DNA of 64,000 nt, from NCBI GenBank assembly GCA_963816955.1, contig CAWFME010000005.1:1054001-1118000 (forward strand), in the 5' to 3' direction. The notes under the pieces are model-generated. The model did not search any database. It saw nothing but the letters and a program-made list of their open reading frames with translations, and was not told the DNA's origin. The stretch is from DATFQI01 sp963816955. GTDB taxonomy: Bacteria > Actinomycetota > Thermoleophilia > Solirubrobacterales > Solirubrobacteraceae. A program made the translations under genes and the position numbers. Below are positions 52,943 to 61,340 of this stretch, piece by piece (positions within the stretch are counted from its first letter, which is position 1; each line of letters begins with the position of its first letter).

Positions 52943-54316
52943 ATGGCCGCCGAAGCGGACATCAAGGACTCCATCCTCGACACCGTCGGCGACACGCCGC
53001 TCGTGCGCCTCTCGCGCATCGCCGCCGGCCTGACGCCGCAGGTCGTGGCGAAGGTCGAGTACTTCAACCCGGGCGGCTCGATCAAGGACCGCGTCGCGAT
53101 GCGGATGGTCGAGGCCGCGGAGGCCGACGGGCGCCTGCAGCCCGGCGGCACGATCATCGAGCCGACCTCCGGCAACACCGGCACCGGCCTCGCGATCGCC
53201 GCGCGCATCAAGGGCTACCGCGTGATCGCGGTGATGCCGGACAAGATGTCCAAGGAGAAGATCGACCTCCTGCGCGCCTACGGCGCCGAGGTCGTCGTCA
53301 CCCCGACCGACGTCGACCCCGACTCGCCGCAGGCCTACTACCGCGTCGCCGACCGGCTCACGGAGGAGATCGACGGCGCCTTCCAGCCCAACCAGTACGC
53401 GAACGCGGCGAACCCGCAGACGCACTACGAGACGACCGGCCCGGAGCTGTGGCGCCAGAGCGGCGGGGCGATCACCCACCTCGTGGTCGGCGTCGGCACG
53501 GGCGGGACGATCACCGGCACGGGCCGCTACCTGAAGGAGCAGAACCCGGCGATCCAGGTGATCGGGGCCGACCCGGTCGGCTCGATCTACTCCAACGAGG
53601 AGGTCCATCCGTACCTCGTCGAGGGCGTGGGGGAGGACTTCTGGCCGGCCACCTACGACCCGTCGGTCGTCGACCGCTACGTGACGGTCTCCGACAAGGA
53701 CTCGTTCCTCACCACACGCCGGCTGGCCGAGACCGAGGGCCTGCTCGTCGGCGGCTCCTGCGGCCTGGCCATGCACGCGGCGCTCGAGGTCGCGGCCGGC
53801 GTCGACGACCCCGCGGCGATGGTCGCGGTCGTGCTGCCCGACGGCGGCCGCGGCTACCTGAGCAAGATCTTCAACGACACCTGGATGGACCAGTACGGGT
53901 TCCTCGAGCGCGGCGAGTCGCGCGTCGGCGACGTGCTGCGCGCGAAGACGACCGCCGGCGAGATCCCGCCGTTCGTGGTCGTCCAGACCCACCAGACCGT
54001 CCGCGACGCGATCGTGCTGCTGCACCAGCACGGCGTCTCCCAGCTGCCCGTCGTCTCCGCCAACGACCCGGACGCGATCGTCGGCTCGGTCGGCGAGCGC
54101 GGCCTGCTCAAGCACGCGGTCGACAACCCGCAGGTGATGAGCGCCGAGATCGCCGACGTGATGGAGGCGCCGTTCCCGAGCGTCGCCGCGGGCGACCCGG
54201 TGCGCGACGCGGTCGAGCTGCTCTCGGGCGAGGGCCAGGCGATCACCGTCGCCGACAACGGGCGCTCGGTCGGGATCCTCACGCGCGCCGACCTGCTGGA
54301 GTCGCTGGCGTCGTGA
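52943..54316 (+). CDS. cbs: Cystathionine beta-synthase with CBS domain pair
   Basis: 457 residues. Fold-type II PLP domain: VGDTPLVRLSRI, lysine in YFNPGGSIKDRVAMRM, EPTSGNTGTGLAIAARIKGY, and phosphate loop VVGVGTGGTITGTGRYLKEQ; SCGLAMHAALEVA closes the domain. Residues about 335-457 are two CBS motifs (TVRDAIVLLHQHGVSQLPVV and PVRDAVELLSGEGQ). Makes cystathionine from homocysteine and serine. It overlaps the next transsulfuration gene (GTGA), forming an operon. Confidence 0.9.
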   Translation: MAAEADIKDSILDTVGDTPLVRLSRIAAGLTPQVVAKVEYFNPGGSIKDRVAMRMVEAAEADGRLQPGGTIIEPTSGNTGTGLAIAARIKGYRVIAVMPDKMSKEKIDLLRAYGAEVVVTPTDVDPDSPQAYYRVADRLTEEIDGAFQPNQYANAANPQTHYETTGPELWRQSGGAITHLVVGVGTGGTITGTGRYLKEQNPAIQVIGADPVGSIYSNEEVHPYLVEGVGEDFWPATYDPSVVDRYVTVSDKDSFLTTRRLAETEGLLVGGSCGLAMHAALEVAAGVDDPAAMVAVVLPDGGRGYLSKIFNDTWMDQYGFLERGESRVGDVLRAKTTAGEIPPFVVVQTHQTVRDAIVLLHQHGVSQLPVVSANDPDAIVGSVGERGLLKHAVDNPQVMSAEIADVMEAPFPSVAAGDPVRDAVELLSGEGQAITVADNGRSVGILTRADLLESLAS

Positions 54317-55395
54317 CGCGCTTCAACACCCGCGTCGTCCACGCGGGGCTGGACCCGGATCCCGCGTTCGGCGGCGTCGTCCCGCCGATCCACCAGGCCT
54401 CGACCTACGTGCAGAAGGCGCCCGGCGAGTTCGTCGGCGACTACGACTACTCGCGCTCGGCCAACCCGACGCGCACGCAGCTCGAGAAGGCGCTCGGCGA
54501 GCTCGAGGGCGGGCACGGGACGGCGTTCTCCTCGGGGATGGCGGGCACGCATGCGCTGATCACGGCGGTGTGCACGGCGGGCGCGCACGCGATCATCCCG
54601 TCCGACCTCTACGGCGGCACCTATCGCCTGGTCGACAAGGTGCTCTCGCGCTGGGGCCTGCAGTACACGATGGTCGACCAGTCCGACCTCGACGCCGTCT
54701 CCGCAGCCGTGCGCGACGAGACCAAGCTGATCTGGGTCGAGACGCCGACGAACCCGTCGCTGAACGTCGTCGACCTCGAGGGGATCGTCGCGCGCAAGGG
54801 CGGCGCCTTCGTCGCGGTCGACAACACGTTCGCCACGCCGATCTACCAGCGCCCGCTCGAGCTCGGCGCCGACGCCGTCGTGCACTCCACGACGAAGTAC
54901 CTCGGCGGGCACTCCGACGCCGTCGGCGGCGCCGTGATCGTGCGCGACGCGCGCGCACACGAGGGCATGAAGTTCGTGCAGAACTCCGTCGGCGCGGTGC
55001 CCGGCCCGTTCGACTGCTTCCTCGTCCACCGCGGGATGCGCACGCTGCACCTGCGGATGGCCGCGCACACCGAGAGCGCGCGCGCCGTCGTCGAGTGGCT
55101 GCGCGAGGCGCCGGGCGTGAACGACGTCCGCTGGCCCGGCTTCGCCGGCATGGTCTGCTTCCGCCACGAGGACGCGACCCAGATCGCCTCCCGCACGGAG
55201 GTCTTCTCGCTCGCGGAGTCGCTCGGCGGCGTCGAGTCGCTGCTCGAGGTCCCGCAGGCGATGACCCACCAGTCCGTGGAGGACTCCGACGCGGCCGTCC
55301 CGGCCGACCTCGTGCGCCTCTCGTGCGGCATCGAGGACCCCGCCGACCTGGTCGCCGACCTGGCGCAGGCGATGGGCCTCCCCGTGCCGGCCTAG
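54313..55395 (+). CDS. Cystathionine gamma-synthase/gamma-lyase family PLP enzyme
   Basis: 360 residues with TRVVHAGLDPDPAFGGVVPP, YDYSRSANPTRTQLEKALGE, FSSGMAGTHA and the Schiff-base lysine in HSTTKYLGGHSDAVGG. The family loop after the PGL motif, usually about 20 residues with HPxH, is missing: VNDVRWPGFAGMVCFRHED runs straight into the C-terminal domain. With cystathionine beta-synthase upstream, gamma-lyase activity in reverse transsulfuration is the best guess. GTG start in the stop of the preceding gene. Confidence 0.85.
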   Translation: MTRFNTRVVHAGLDPDPAFGGVVPPIHQASTYVQKAPGEFVGDYDYSRSANPTRTQLEKALGELEGGHGTAFSSGMAGTHALITAVCTAGAHAIIPSDLYGGTYRLVDKVLSRWGLQYTMVDQSDLDAVSAAVRDETKLIWVETPTNPSLNVVDLEGIVARKGGAFVAVDNTFATPIYQRPLELGADAVVHSTTKYLGGHSDAVGGAVIVRDARAHEGMKFVQNSVGAVPGPFDCFLVHRGMRTLHLRMAAHTESARAVVEWLREAPGVNDVRWPGFAGMVCFRHEDATQIASRTEVFSLAESLGGVESLLEVPQAMTHQSVEDSDAAVPADLVRLSCGIEDPADLVADLAQAMGLPVPA

Positions 55396-55802
55396 AACGT
55401 GCGCAGCTCGCCGGCGGGGACGAGCTGCAGCGCGGGGACCGTCTCGCGCCCGTAGAGGTCGAGCGCGCCGAGGATCATGTGGTCCGCCCACGAGCGGTGC
55501 GCCGGGCGGAGCTCGAACGTGCCGACGTCCGGCACGTCGAGCACGGCGCCGAGCGGGCCGCGCCGCGCGACCTCGGCGCCGTGGTTGAGCGCGCGGATCG
55601 CCTGGTCGGCGGAGAGCGCGATCGCGCCCGCCAGCAGCAGCTCGGGCACGTCGTGCTCGGTCAGCCCGACGGTGTACACGAAGCGCGGCGTGCTCCCCTG
55701 CTGCACGAGCGTCACGTGGTTGCCGTGCGAGGCGATGTTCGAGCGGATCAGCTCGAGGAACCGCCGCCGTGCCTCGGGGTCCGCTCCCATACCGGGGCAC
55801 AT
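55392..55802 (-). CDS. DUF4262 family protein
   Basis: 136 residues: IRSNIASHGNHVTLVQQGST, FVYTVGLTEHDVPELLLAGA and HRSWADHMILGALDLYGR are DUF4262 signatures. Widespread in actinobacteria, unknown function. An inner ATG (MGADPEARRR) is possible. Ends four bases inside the convergent transsulfuration gene. Confidence 0.75.
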   Translation of the reverse strand: MCPGMGADPEARRRFLELIRSNIASHGNHVTLVQQGSTPRFVYTVGLTEHDVPELLLAGAIALSADQAIRALNHGAEVARRGPLGAVLDVPDVGTFELRPAHRSWADHMILGALDLYGRETVPALQLVPAGELRTF

Positions 55803-55845
55803 GATGGGCTAAAGCGACTCCCCGCGAGGCCGATGCCTCTGGGGG

Positions 55846-56478
55846 ATGATCCGTCTCTCCCTGCTTCTCGCGCTGCTCATGCCCGTGCTCGCCCTTTCCG
55901 CCGGGCCCGCCTCGGCGATGGTCCGCCTGCCCGAGATCCCCGTCCCCGTCGAGGGCAACCCCGCCGACCGGCTGCTGTCGATCCCGATCGAGGACGGCTA
56001 CTACGACGGCGCGCGCAGGTGCACGCCGAAGGCGTCGCGGCCCGGGATGCTCGCCCTCCAGCGCTGGCTCGAGGCCAACTCGCGCGGTGTCTTCTGGGGC
56101 TCCTACCGGTGCGAGAAGTGGGGCAAGGGCCAGGCGTCGCTGCACGCGGAGAATCGCGCGATCGACTGGCACCTGGACGTGTCCAACAGCGCCGACAAGC
56201 GCGCCGCCGAGAAGCTGATCCGGCTGCTGCTGGCGCCCGACGCGGCCGGCAACGCGCAGGCGCTCGCGCGCCGCATGGGCGTCGAGGAGCTGATCTGGGA
56301 CTGCGGCTACTGGGGCGCGGGAATGACGCAGTTCGGCGAGTACTCGCCCTGCTACGGCAAGCGCGGGAAGCTCAAGCGCAAGCTCAACAAGACGATCGCC
56401 CATCGCGACCACGTGCACATCGGCATGACCAAGCGCGGCGCGGCCGCGCAGACCTCCTTCTGGAGCAGGGGCCGGTGA
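55846..56478 (+). CDS. Secreted M15-like peptidase
   Basis: 210 residues with a signal peptide (LSLLLALLMPVLALSAGPAS). SLHAENRAIDWHLDVSNS supplies the H-x6-D zinc ligands and HRDHVHIGMTKRG the last histidine, as in M15 D-Ala-D-Ala carboxypeptidases and related endolysins. Two cysteine pairs (RRCTPKA, YRCEKWG, WDCGYWG, SPCYGKR) suggest disulfides. Likely trims peptidoglycan. It overlaps the NlpC/P60-like gene by GTGA, consistent with a shared wall function. Confidence 0.75.
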   Translation: MIRLSLLLALLMPVLALSAGPASAMVRLPEIPVPVEGNPADRLLSIPIEDGYYDGARRCTPKASRPGMLALQRWLEANSRGVFWGSYRCEKWGKGQASLHAENRAIDWHLDVSNSADKRAAEKLIRLLLAPDAAGNAQALARRMGVEELIWDCGYWGAGMTQFGEYSPCYGKRGKLKRKLNKTIAHRDHVHIGMTKRGAAAQTSFWSRGR

Positions 56479-57236
56479 TCCGCCGCCATACTCGCCTGAT
56501 GCGCCGCTCCGCCCTGCTCGCCTGCCTGCTCGGCCTCGCCGTCATCGGCGGCGGCTGGATGGCGATCGGCGCGGCCGGCGACAAGCAGGGCTCGCCGGAC
56601 CTGACGGGCGAGAAGGTGCAAGTGCACAGCCAGGCCAAGCTGCCGCCGCTGCCCAAGAAGCTGCGCGCGCGGGTCGTCCAGCCCGAGGCCGGCGCGGCCG
56701 GCGTCGCGGAGGCCGAGCCCGAGCAGGACCCGGGCCTGTCCGATCCGGGCCCCAAGCCGACGCGCGCGGCCAGCACGGGCGGCAGGCGCGCCTCCGGCGT
56801 GCTCGCCGGCGTCGACGGCAGCAGCACCACGAAGGCGACCGCGCTCTCCAACGGGGTCGCGCTGCCGCCGCTCGAGGCGCCCGAGGCCGTGCGCCAGATC
56901 ATCGAGGCCGGCAACTCGATCGCCCGCACGCCGTACAAGTGGGGCGGCGGCCACGGCAAGTGGACGGACACGGGCTACGACTGCTCGGGCTCCGTCTCGT
57001 TCGCGCTCGCCGCCGCCGGCCTGCTGAGCGCGCCGCTCGCCTCGGGCCCGCTGATGTCCTGGGGCGAGGCCGGCAAGGGCAAGTGGGTCACGATCTACTC
57101 CAACCCCGGGCACGTCTACCTCGTGGTCGCGGGCGTGCGCTTCGACACCTCCGCCCCGCGCGAGACCGGCTCGCGCTGGACGAACACGATGCGCTCCAAC
57201 TCGGGCTTCGTGGCCCGCCACCCGCCGGGCTTGTAG
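56475..57236 (+). CDS. Secreted NlpC/P60-like peptidoglycan hydrolase
   Basis: 253 residues. Hydrophobic N-terminus (ALLACLLGLAVIGGGWMAIG) and a disordered Pro/Ala linker of about 95 residues lead to the NlpC/P60 domain: RTPYKWGGGHGKWTDTGYDC with catalytic Cys in DCSGSVSFALAAAGLL and His in NPGHVYLVVAGVRFDTS. Cleaves stem peptides. GTG 56475 gives the overlap; ATG 56499 is an alternative start nearer the signal peptide. Confidence 0.8.
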   Translation: MIRRHTRLMRRSALLACLLGLAVIGGGWMAIGAAGDKQGSPDLTGEKVQVHSQAKLPPLPKKLRARVVQPEAGAAGVAEAEPEQDPGLSDPGPKPTRAASTGGRRASGVLAGVDGSSTTKATALSNGVALPPLEAPEAVRQIIEAGNSIARTPYKWGGGHGKWTDTGYDCSGSVSFALAAAGLLSAPLASGPLMSWGEAGKGKWVTIYSNPGHVYLVVAGVRFDTSAPRETGSRWTNTMRSNSGFVARHPPGL

Positions 57237-57240
57237 GCGT

Positions 57241-57256
57241 TGGGGTGACGACCCCA
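57241..57256 (+). terminator. Short hairpin after the NlpC/P60-like gene
   Basis: TGGGGT and ACCCCA flank GACG, five bases past the stop codon. No U-run follows, so its strength as a terminator is doubtful. Confidence 0.4.
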
Positions 57257-57320
57257 TCACGTCCGCCCGCGTGCCGCCGATGGAAGGAGTGCGAGTTCCT
57301 TCCTGAAGAATCGGCTTCTG

Positions 57321-57563
57321 ATGACCCGCTCCCACCAGCTTTCGTCCGGACCGCCGCCTGAGGTCCTGGCCGAGATCGACCTCGCGTGGGAGCGGGCTCA
57401 GGCGCCGCTCGAGGGCGCCTACGAGCTGCACTTCGTGCACGATCCGGCTCTGCACCGCGCCTGGGGCGAGCTGCGCTGGCCCGACGGCACTCCCGTGCGG
57501 AGGCTGACCGCCGCCGAGGCGCTCGCGCTCGCGTGCGGCGACCCGGTCGCGCTCCCCGTGTAG
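57321..57563 (+). CDS. Short hypothetical protein
   Basis: 80 residues, acidic, no membrane segment: EVLAEIDLAWERAQAPLEGA, then YELHFVHDPALHRAWGELRW. Not recognised. Codon use matches real genes, and it lies 30 bases before the H1-like gene. Confidence 0.5.
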   Translation: MTRSHQLSSGPPPEVLAEIDLAWERAQAPLEGAYELHFVHDPALHRAWGELRWPDGTPVRRLTAAEALALACGDPVALPV

Positions 57564-57592
57564 CACTCCGGTCGTGTGGGAAGGTCTCCCAC

Positions 57593-58342
57593 ATGGCTCT
57601 TAAACCCAAGGACATCATCGACACCGTCACAGGTGTCGGAACCTCCGTCGTCTCCGGGATCACGCGGCGCCTGCGCGGCGGCGAGGAGGACGCCACCGTG
57701 CCGCCGCCCCCGGCGGACGCCGCGCCGGCCACGGCCGCGCCGCCGGCGAAGCCGCGCACGGGCCGCGCGGGCGGGGCGAAGTCCGGGCGCGCCACGGCGG
57801 GATCGACCAAGACCGCGCGGGCGAAGGCCTCCGCGGCGGGCACCGCGACCAAGTCGCGGCCGGCCGCCAAGCCGCGCGGCCGCGCGGCGACCTCGGGCGC
57901 GCCCAAGCCCGGCGAGGCCGGCGGCCCGAAGTCGGCGACGGCGCCGAAGCAGGCGACCAGGCCCAAGCCCGCGAGCGCGGCGAAGCCGAAGTCCGCGAGC
58001 ACGACGGCCGCGAGCCCGACGCCGCCGGCGACGAGCGCGCCGCCCGCGAAGCCGAAGCCCGCGAGCGCGGCGAAGCCGAAGCCCGCGAGCGCGGCGAAGC
58101 CGAAGCCCGCGGCCGCGAAGCCGAAGCCCACGCCGGCCAAGCCGAAGGCCGCCGCGGCGAAGCCCAAGGCGCCGGCCAAGGCCACCACCGCGAGCGCTCC
58201 GGCCGCGACCACGACGGCCGGCAAGGGCGCCGCGGACGCGACCACGGAGACCACGAAGGCCGGCGAGTCGGCCCAGGCCTCCAAGACGCCGGCGAAGAAG
58301 CCCGCGGCGGCGAAGAAGCCGCCCGCCAAGACCGGTTCCTGA
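57593..58342 (+). CDS. Histone H1-like Lys/Ala/Pro-rich protein
   Basis: 249 residues. After a short ordered start (MALKPKDIIDTVTGVGTSVV then SGITRRLRGG) the chain is almost only Ala, Lys, Pro, Thr and Ser, with recurring KPKPASAA and AAKPKAPAK. The composition matches bacterial H1-like and HU-tail nucleoid proteins that coat DNA. Tandem DNA repeats underlie the sequence. A strong hairpin terminator follows. Confidence 0.65.
   Translation: MALKPKDIIDTVTGVGTSVVSGITRRLRGGEEDATVPPPPADAAPATAAPPAKPRTGRAGGAKSGRATAGSTKTARAKASAAGTATKSRPAAKPRGRAATSGAPKPGEAGGPKSATAPKQATRPKPASAAKPKSASTTAASPTPPATSAPPAKPKPASAAKPKPASAAKPKPAAAKPKPTPAKPKAAAAKPKAPAKATTASAPAATTTAGKGAADATTETTKAGESAQASKTPAKKPAAAKKPPAKTGS
58055..58102 (+). 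repeat. Two tandem 24-bp repeats within the H1-like gene
   Basis: The unit AAGCCCGCGAGCGCGGCGAA plus GCCG is present twice in a row, and once more at 57965-57988. It encodes KPASAAKP and would allow length variation by slippage. Confidence 0.8.
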
Positions 58343-58351
58343 CTTCGGGAC

Positions 58352-58381
58352 ACGCGCGCGGCCCCGCAGGGCCGCGCGCGT
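58352..58381 (+). terminator. Strong hairpin terminator after the H1-like gene
   Basis: ACGCGCGCGGCCC pairs perfectly with GGGCCGCGCGCGT around CGCA, followed by CCCGTT. Thirteen G/C-rich pairs make a very stable stem. Confidence 0.7.
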
Positions 58382-58398
58382 CCCGTTAAGGTCGGGCG

Positions 58399-60432
58399 AT
58401 GCGTCCCATCCCGGCCCCCCGCATCGGCGACTCCCACGGGCTGCTGCGGGCCATCTCCCAGCGCGACCGCGTACGCCTCGACGAGTTCGTCACGGAGTTC
58501 CAGGGCGAGGACCTGTTCCCGCCCGGACTCGAGAACGCGCAGGGCAAGACCCGCCAGTTCGTCTCCTACGCGCGCTCGGCCGGGTTGCTCAAGGAGGACC
58601 GCGGGGTCGTCGAGCTGACAGAGATCGGCAAGCGCTACACCCGCGCCGGCGAGGACGACGCGCCGTTCGATGTCTCGGAGGCCCAGGCCGACTGGCTGCG
58701 CCGCCAGCTGCTCGAGAAGCACATGACGGACTCGATCTTCCACGGGCTCGCGATCGGCCTCAGCCTGCTCTCCTCGGTCGCGCCCGGGACGCGCATCTCG
58801 ACGCTCGACTTCGGTCGCGCGCTCAGCTATCTGGGCCGCGCCGGCTGGGACAACGACAACACCCTCCAGACCCAGGGCGAGCGCTACCTCGTGCTGATGC
58901 GCGACATGGCCATGATCGACGACCAGCGCGCGCTGACGATGACGGGGCAGGACACCAAGAACGAGCTGACGCTGCCGATCCACATGTCGCTGACCGACAT
59001 CGCCGCTCAGCTCAACCCCGGTGGCGCCGACGCCGTCCGAACCGAGGGCGAGGCGGAGTGGACGCGGCTCGAGCAGGAGGCGGCCCCGGCGGAGACGGAG
59101 CCCGCGCCCGCCGCCGCCGCCGCGCCCGCGGCGGCCGAGCCGGCCGCCGTCGAGGAGGAAGAGGACGAGTGGCAGGACGTGGGCCCCGGCGCGCCCGCCG
59201 CGGAGCCCGCCCCCGCGCCTGCGGCGGCCGCCCCGCCGGCACCGCCTGCGGCGGCCGCCCCGCCGGCACCGCCTGCGGCGGCCGCCCCGCCGACGCCGCC
59301 CGCGGACATCTGGGATACCGCGGACCCCGACGACGAGACCAGCAGCTACACCGCCGTCGGGGTGCCCAAGCCGGGCGCGCCACCGGCGCCCGCCGAGCCG
59401 GAGCCTGAGCCTGCCGCCGCGCCCGAGATGACCTCCGGCGACCCGCTCGCCGCGGAGCCGGCGCCTCAGGCCGCCGCGCCGCCGCAGCCGGCCGAGCCCG
59501 CGGCGCCCGAGCCCGCGGACGACCGGCCCCAGGACGCCGCGACCGTCATCTCCCAGCCGTCCGAGACGGCTCCGCCGCCCCCGCGGCTCGCCGAGGTCCC
59601 GCCGCCGCCGCCGCGCCGGGCGAGCGGCTTCCTGGACGCCGGCGACATCCGCGCCGCCGCCGAGGGCCAGGGCATGCGGCTGCCGTCGTCCGCCTACGCC
59701 GCGGTCGCCGCGGCGTTGGCCGCCGGACGCCACGTGGTCCTGACCGGGCCGGCCGGCGCGGGCAAGACGACGCTGGCGCTCGCCATCGCGCGCGCCGCCG
59801 TCACCTCGGGCCGTGCGACCGGCGCCGTGCTCGTCACGCCGACCGAGCGCTGGTCCTCCGGCGACGCGCTCGGCCGCCGCGCGCGTCCCGACGGCGCGCC
59901 CGCGACCGCCGGCAAGGTGCCCGACTCCGCGACGCGCGGCAAGTGGCTCGTGCTCGACGAGCTCGACCGCGCCCGCGCGGACAAGGCGCTCGGCGGGCTG
60001 TCGACGTTCCTCGGCGGCCTTCCGGTCACGCTCCCCGGCGGCGAGGAGGTCAAGCCGGCCGAGGACTGGCGCGTCATCGCGACCGCGATCGACCCGCTCG
60101 ACGCCTCGCCGGCCCTGCTGCGGCGCTTCGCGCACATCGAGGTGCCGTTCCCGGGCGAGGACGACGCCACGGCGCTGATCGAGCGCGCCGCGGGCGGCGA
60201 CCCCGCCGCGGCCGGCGCCGCCGAGCGCCTGCTCGCCCTGCGCGAGCTGCGGCCGCTCGGCGCCGGCGTGTTCACCGCCGCCGCCGCGCACGCGGCGGAG
60301 CGCAACGCGATCGAGCCGGCCGACGAGCGCACGCTCGCGCGCGAGGCCTACACCGCCTACCTGGAGCCGCTGCTGGGCGGCCTCGACGACCGCGGCCAGG
60401 ACCGGCTGAAGGAGCTGCTCGGGGCGCTCTAG
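58399..60432 (+). CDS. AAA+ ATPase with N-terminal winged-helix-like region and Pro/Ala linker
   Basis: 677 residues. Residues 1-205 are a helical, winged-helix-like region (FVSYARSAGLLKEDRGVVEL, LTEIGKRYTRAGEDDAPFDV). A Pro/Ala/Glu linker spans about 215-405. The AAA domain has Walker A VVLTGPAGAGKTTLALAIAR, Walker B GKWLVLDELDRARADKALGG, sensor DWRVIATAIDPLDASPALLR with arginine RRFAHIEVPFPGE, as in MoxR/dynein-type ATPases. It may remodel DNA-bound or metal-dependent partners. Followed three bases later by a small HExxH gene. Confidence 0.75.
   Translation: MRPIPAPRIGDSHGLLRAISQRDRVRLDEFVTEFQGEDLFPPGLENAQGKTRQFVSYARSAGLLKEDRGVVELTEIGKRYTRAGEDDAPFDVSEAQADWLRRQLLEKHMTDSIFHGLAIGLSLLSSVAPGTRISTLDFGRALSYLGRAGWDNDNTLQTQGERYLVLMRDMAMIDDQRALTMTGQDTKNELTLPIHMSLTDIAAQLNPGGADAVRTEGEAEWTRLEQEAAPAETEPAPAAAAAPAAAEPAAVEEEEDEWQDVGPGAPAAEPAPAPAAAAPPAPPAAAAPPAPPAAAAPPTPPADIWDTADPDDETSSYTAVGVPKPGAPPAPAEPEPEPAAAPEMTSGDPLAAEPAPQAAAPPQPAEPAAPEPADDRPQDAATVISQPSETAPPPPRLAEVPPPPPRRASGFLDAGDIRAAAEGQGMRLPSSAYAAVAAALAAGRHVVLTGPAGAGKTTLALAIARAAVTSGRATGAVLVTPTERWSSGDALGRRARPDGAPATAGKVPDSATRGKWLVLDELDRARADKALGGLSTFLGGLPVTLPGGEEVKPAEDWRVIATAIDPLDASPALLRRFAHIEVPFPGEDDATALIERAAGGDPAAAGAAERLLALRELRPLGAGVFTAAAAHAAERNAIEPADERTLAREAYTAYLEPLLGGLDDRGQDRLKELLGAL
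59217..59297 (+). repeat. Three 27-bp tandem repeats in the AAA gene linker
   Basis: The unit begins GCCTGCGGCGGCCGCCCCGC. Two exact copies (59217-59243, 59244-59270) and one with two changes (59271-59297) encode PAAAAPPAP repeats in the disordered linker. Confidence 0.85.
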
Positions 60433-60434
60433 CC

Positions 60435-60791
60435 GTGGCCGCCAAGGGCAGCCGGGAGGAGCGGGCGGCGCTCGCCCGCGCCAAGGCGCGGCTGGACCGG
60501 CTCGACTTCCACCCGCGGCCCGTGAGCACGGCGCGCACGCGGATCTGGCACGTCCCGTGGCTGTTCCGCGCGCCGTGGTTCCGGCGCTTCCACGGTTACG
60601 AGTCGTGCGAGCAGATCTTCATCGAGCAGCCGCTCGCCGAGGTCTCCGACGACCTGATCTGCCACGAGCTCTGCCACGTCTGGCAGGAGCAGCACGGACG
60701 GCTGCGGATGTGGCTGTCCTACGTGCGCGCCGGCTACCGCGAGAACCCGAACGAGCTCGAAGCCCGGCGCGCGGTCGAGCTCACTCGCTGA
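60435..60791 (+). CDS. Small HExxH zinc metallopeptidase-like protein
   Basis: 118 residues. LICHELCHVWQEQHGRLRMW carries HExxH, and ENPNELEARRAVEL gives a Glu as possible third zinc ligand. The basic N-terminus has FRAPWFRRFHGYES. This is a minimal peptidase core as in some Wss1/SprT- or M48-like proteins; family not certain. GTG 60435 follows the AAA stop by two bases, so the ATPase may feed it substrates. Confidence 0.7.
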   Translation: MAAKGSREERAALARAKARLDRLDFHPRPVSTARTRIWHVPWLFRAPWFRRFHGYESCEQIFIEQPLAEVSDDLICHELCHVWQEQHGRLRMWLSYVRAGYRENPNELEARRAVELTR

Positions 60792-60839
60792 GGCCGGCGG
60801 GCCGTCCGCGCGCGCCGGAGCGGCGCGATCGGTGCCACC

Positions 60840-61340
60840 ATGGGCGCGGTGCAGCCCGGAGCCGAGAACCCCGCCGCGCTGGAGGCCGTCGCCCGCAACG
60901 CGGAGGCGATCGCGACGGTGCGCGCCTTCCTCGCCCGCTCGGAGGCCCTGCGGGTCGTGCTGCTCGTGGACCGGGACCCGCCCGCGATGCTCGACGGGGC
61001 GCCCGGCGGCGCGATCGAGCTCACCGACGAGGGCGAGGCCTACGACGTCCCGGCGGCGATGCCGGTGCCCGCGCCGCCGCGCGCGCTGCCCGACATCCGC
61101 CCCGCGCCTTCCTCCGCGCTCAGGGCCGACCCGATCACGGGCGAGCTGGCCGCGCCGATCGGCGCGGTCGCCAACCTCGGCCACGCCGTGCACGGGCTCG
61201 CCCGCGCGTTCGGCGGCCGCAGCGTCGCCACCGCCGAGTTCGCCACGCACGACCCCGACCTGCCGATGACGATCGTCGCCCGCGAGGGCGAGCCGCTGCT
61301 GCTCGCCGTCGGCGAGGGGCGCTTCGAGCTCCCGCTGTAG
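60840..61340 (+). CDS. Conserved-looking hypothetical protein
   Basis: 166 residues without recognised motifs: LEAVARNAEAIATVRAFLAR, LRVVLLVDRDPPAMLDGAPG and SVATAEFATHDPDLPMTIVA. Alpha/beta with a Pro-rich middle. Its stop is immediately followed by the ATG of the zinc-ribbon gene. Confidence 0.5.
   Translation: MGAVQPGAENPAALEAVARNAEAIATVRAFLARSEALRVVLLVDRDPPAMLDGAPGGAIELTDEGEAYDVPAAMPVPAPPRALPDIRPAPSSALRADPITGELAAPIGAVANLGHAVHGLARAFGGRSVATAEFATHDPDLPMTIVAREGEPLLLAVGEGRFELPL

Noticed and set aside
50557..55395. A 1612-residue open frame spanning several genes
   Set aside because: It is a frame accident in GC-rich DNA. Only the segments from GTG 51643 (membrane protein) and GTG 54313 (transsulfuration enzyme) are real.
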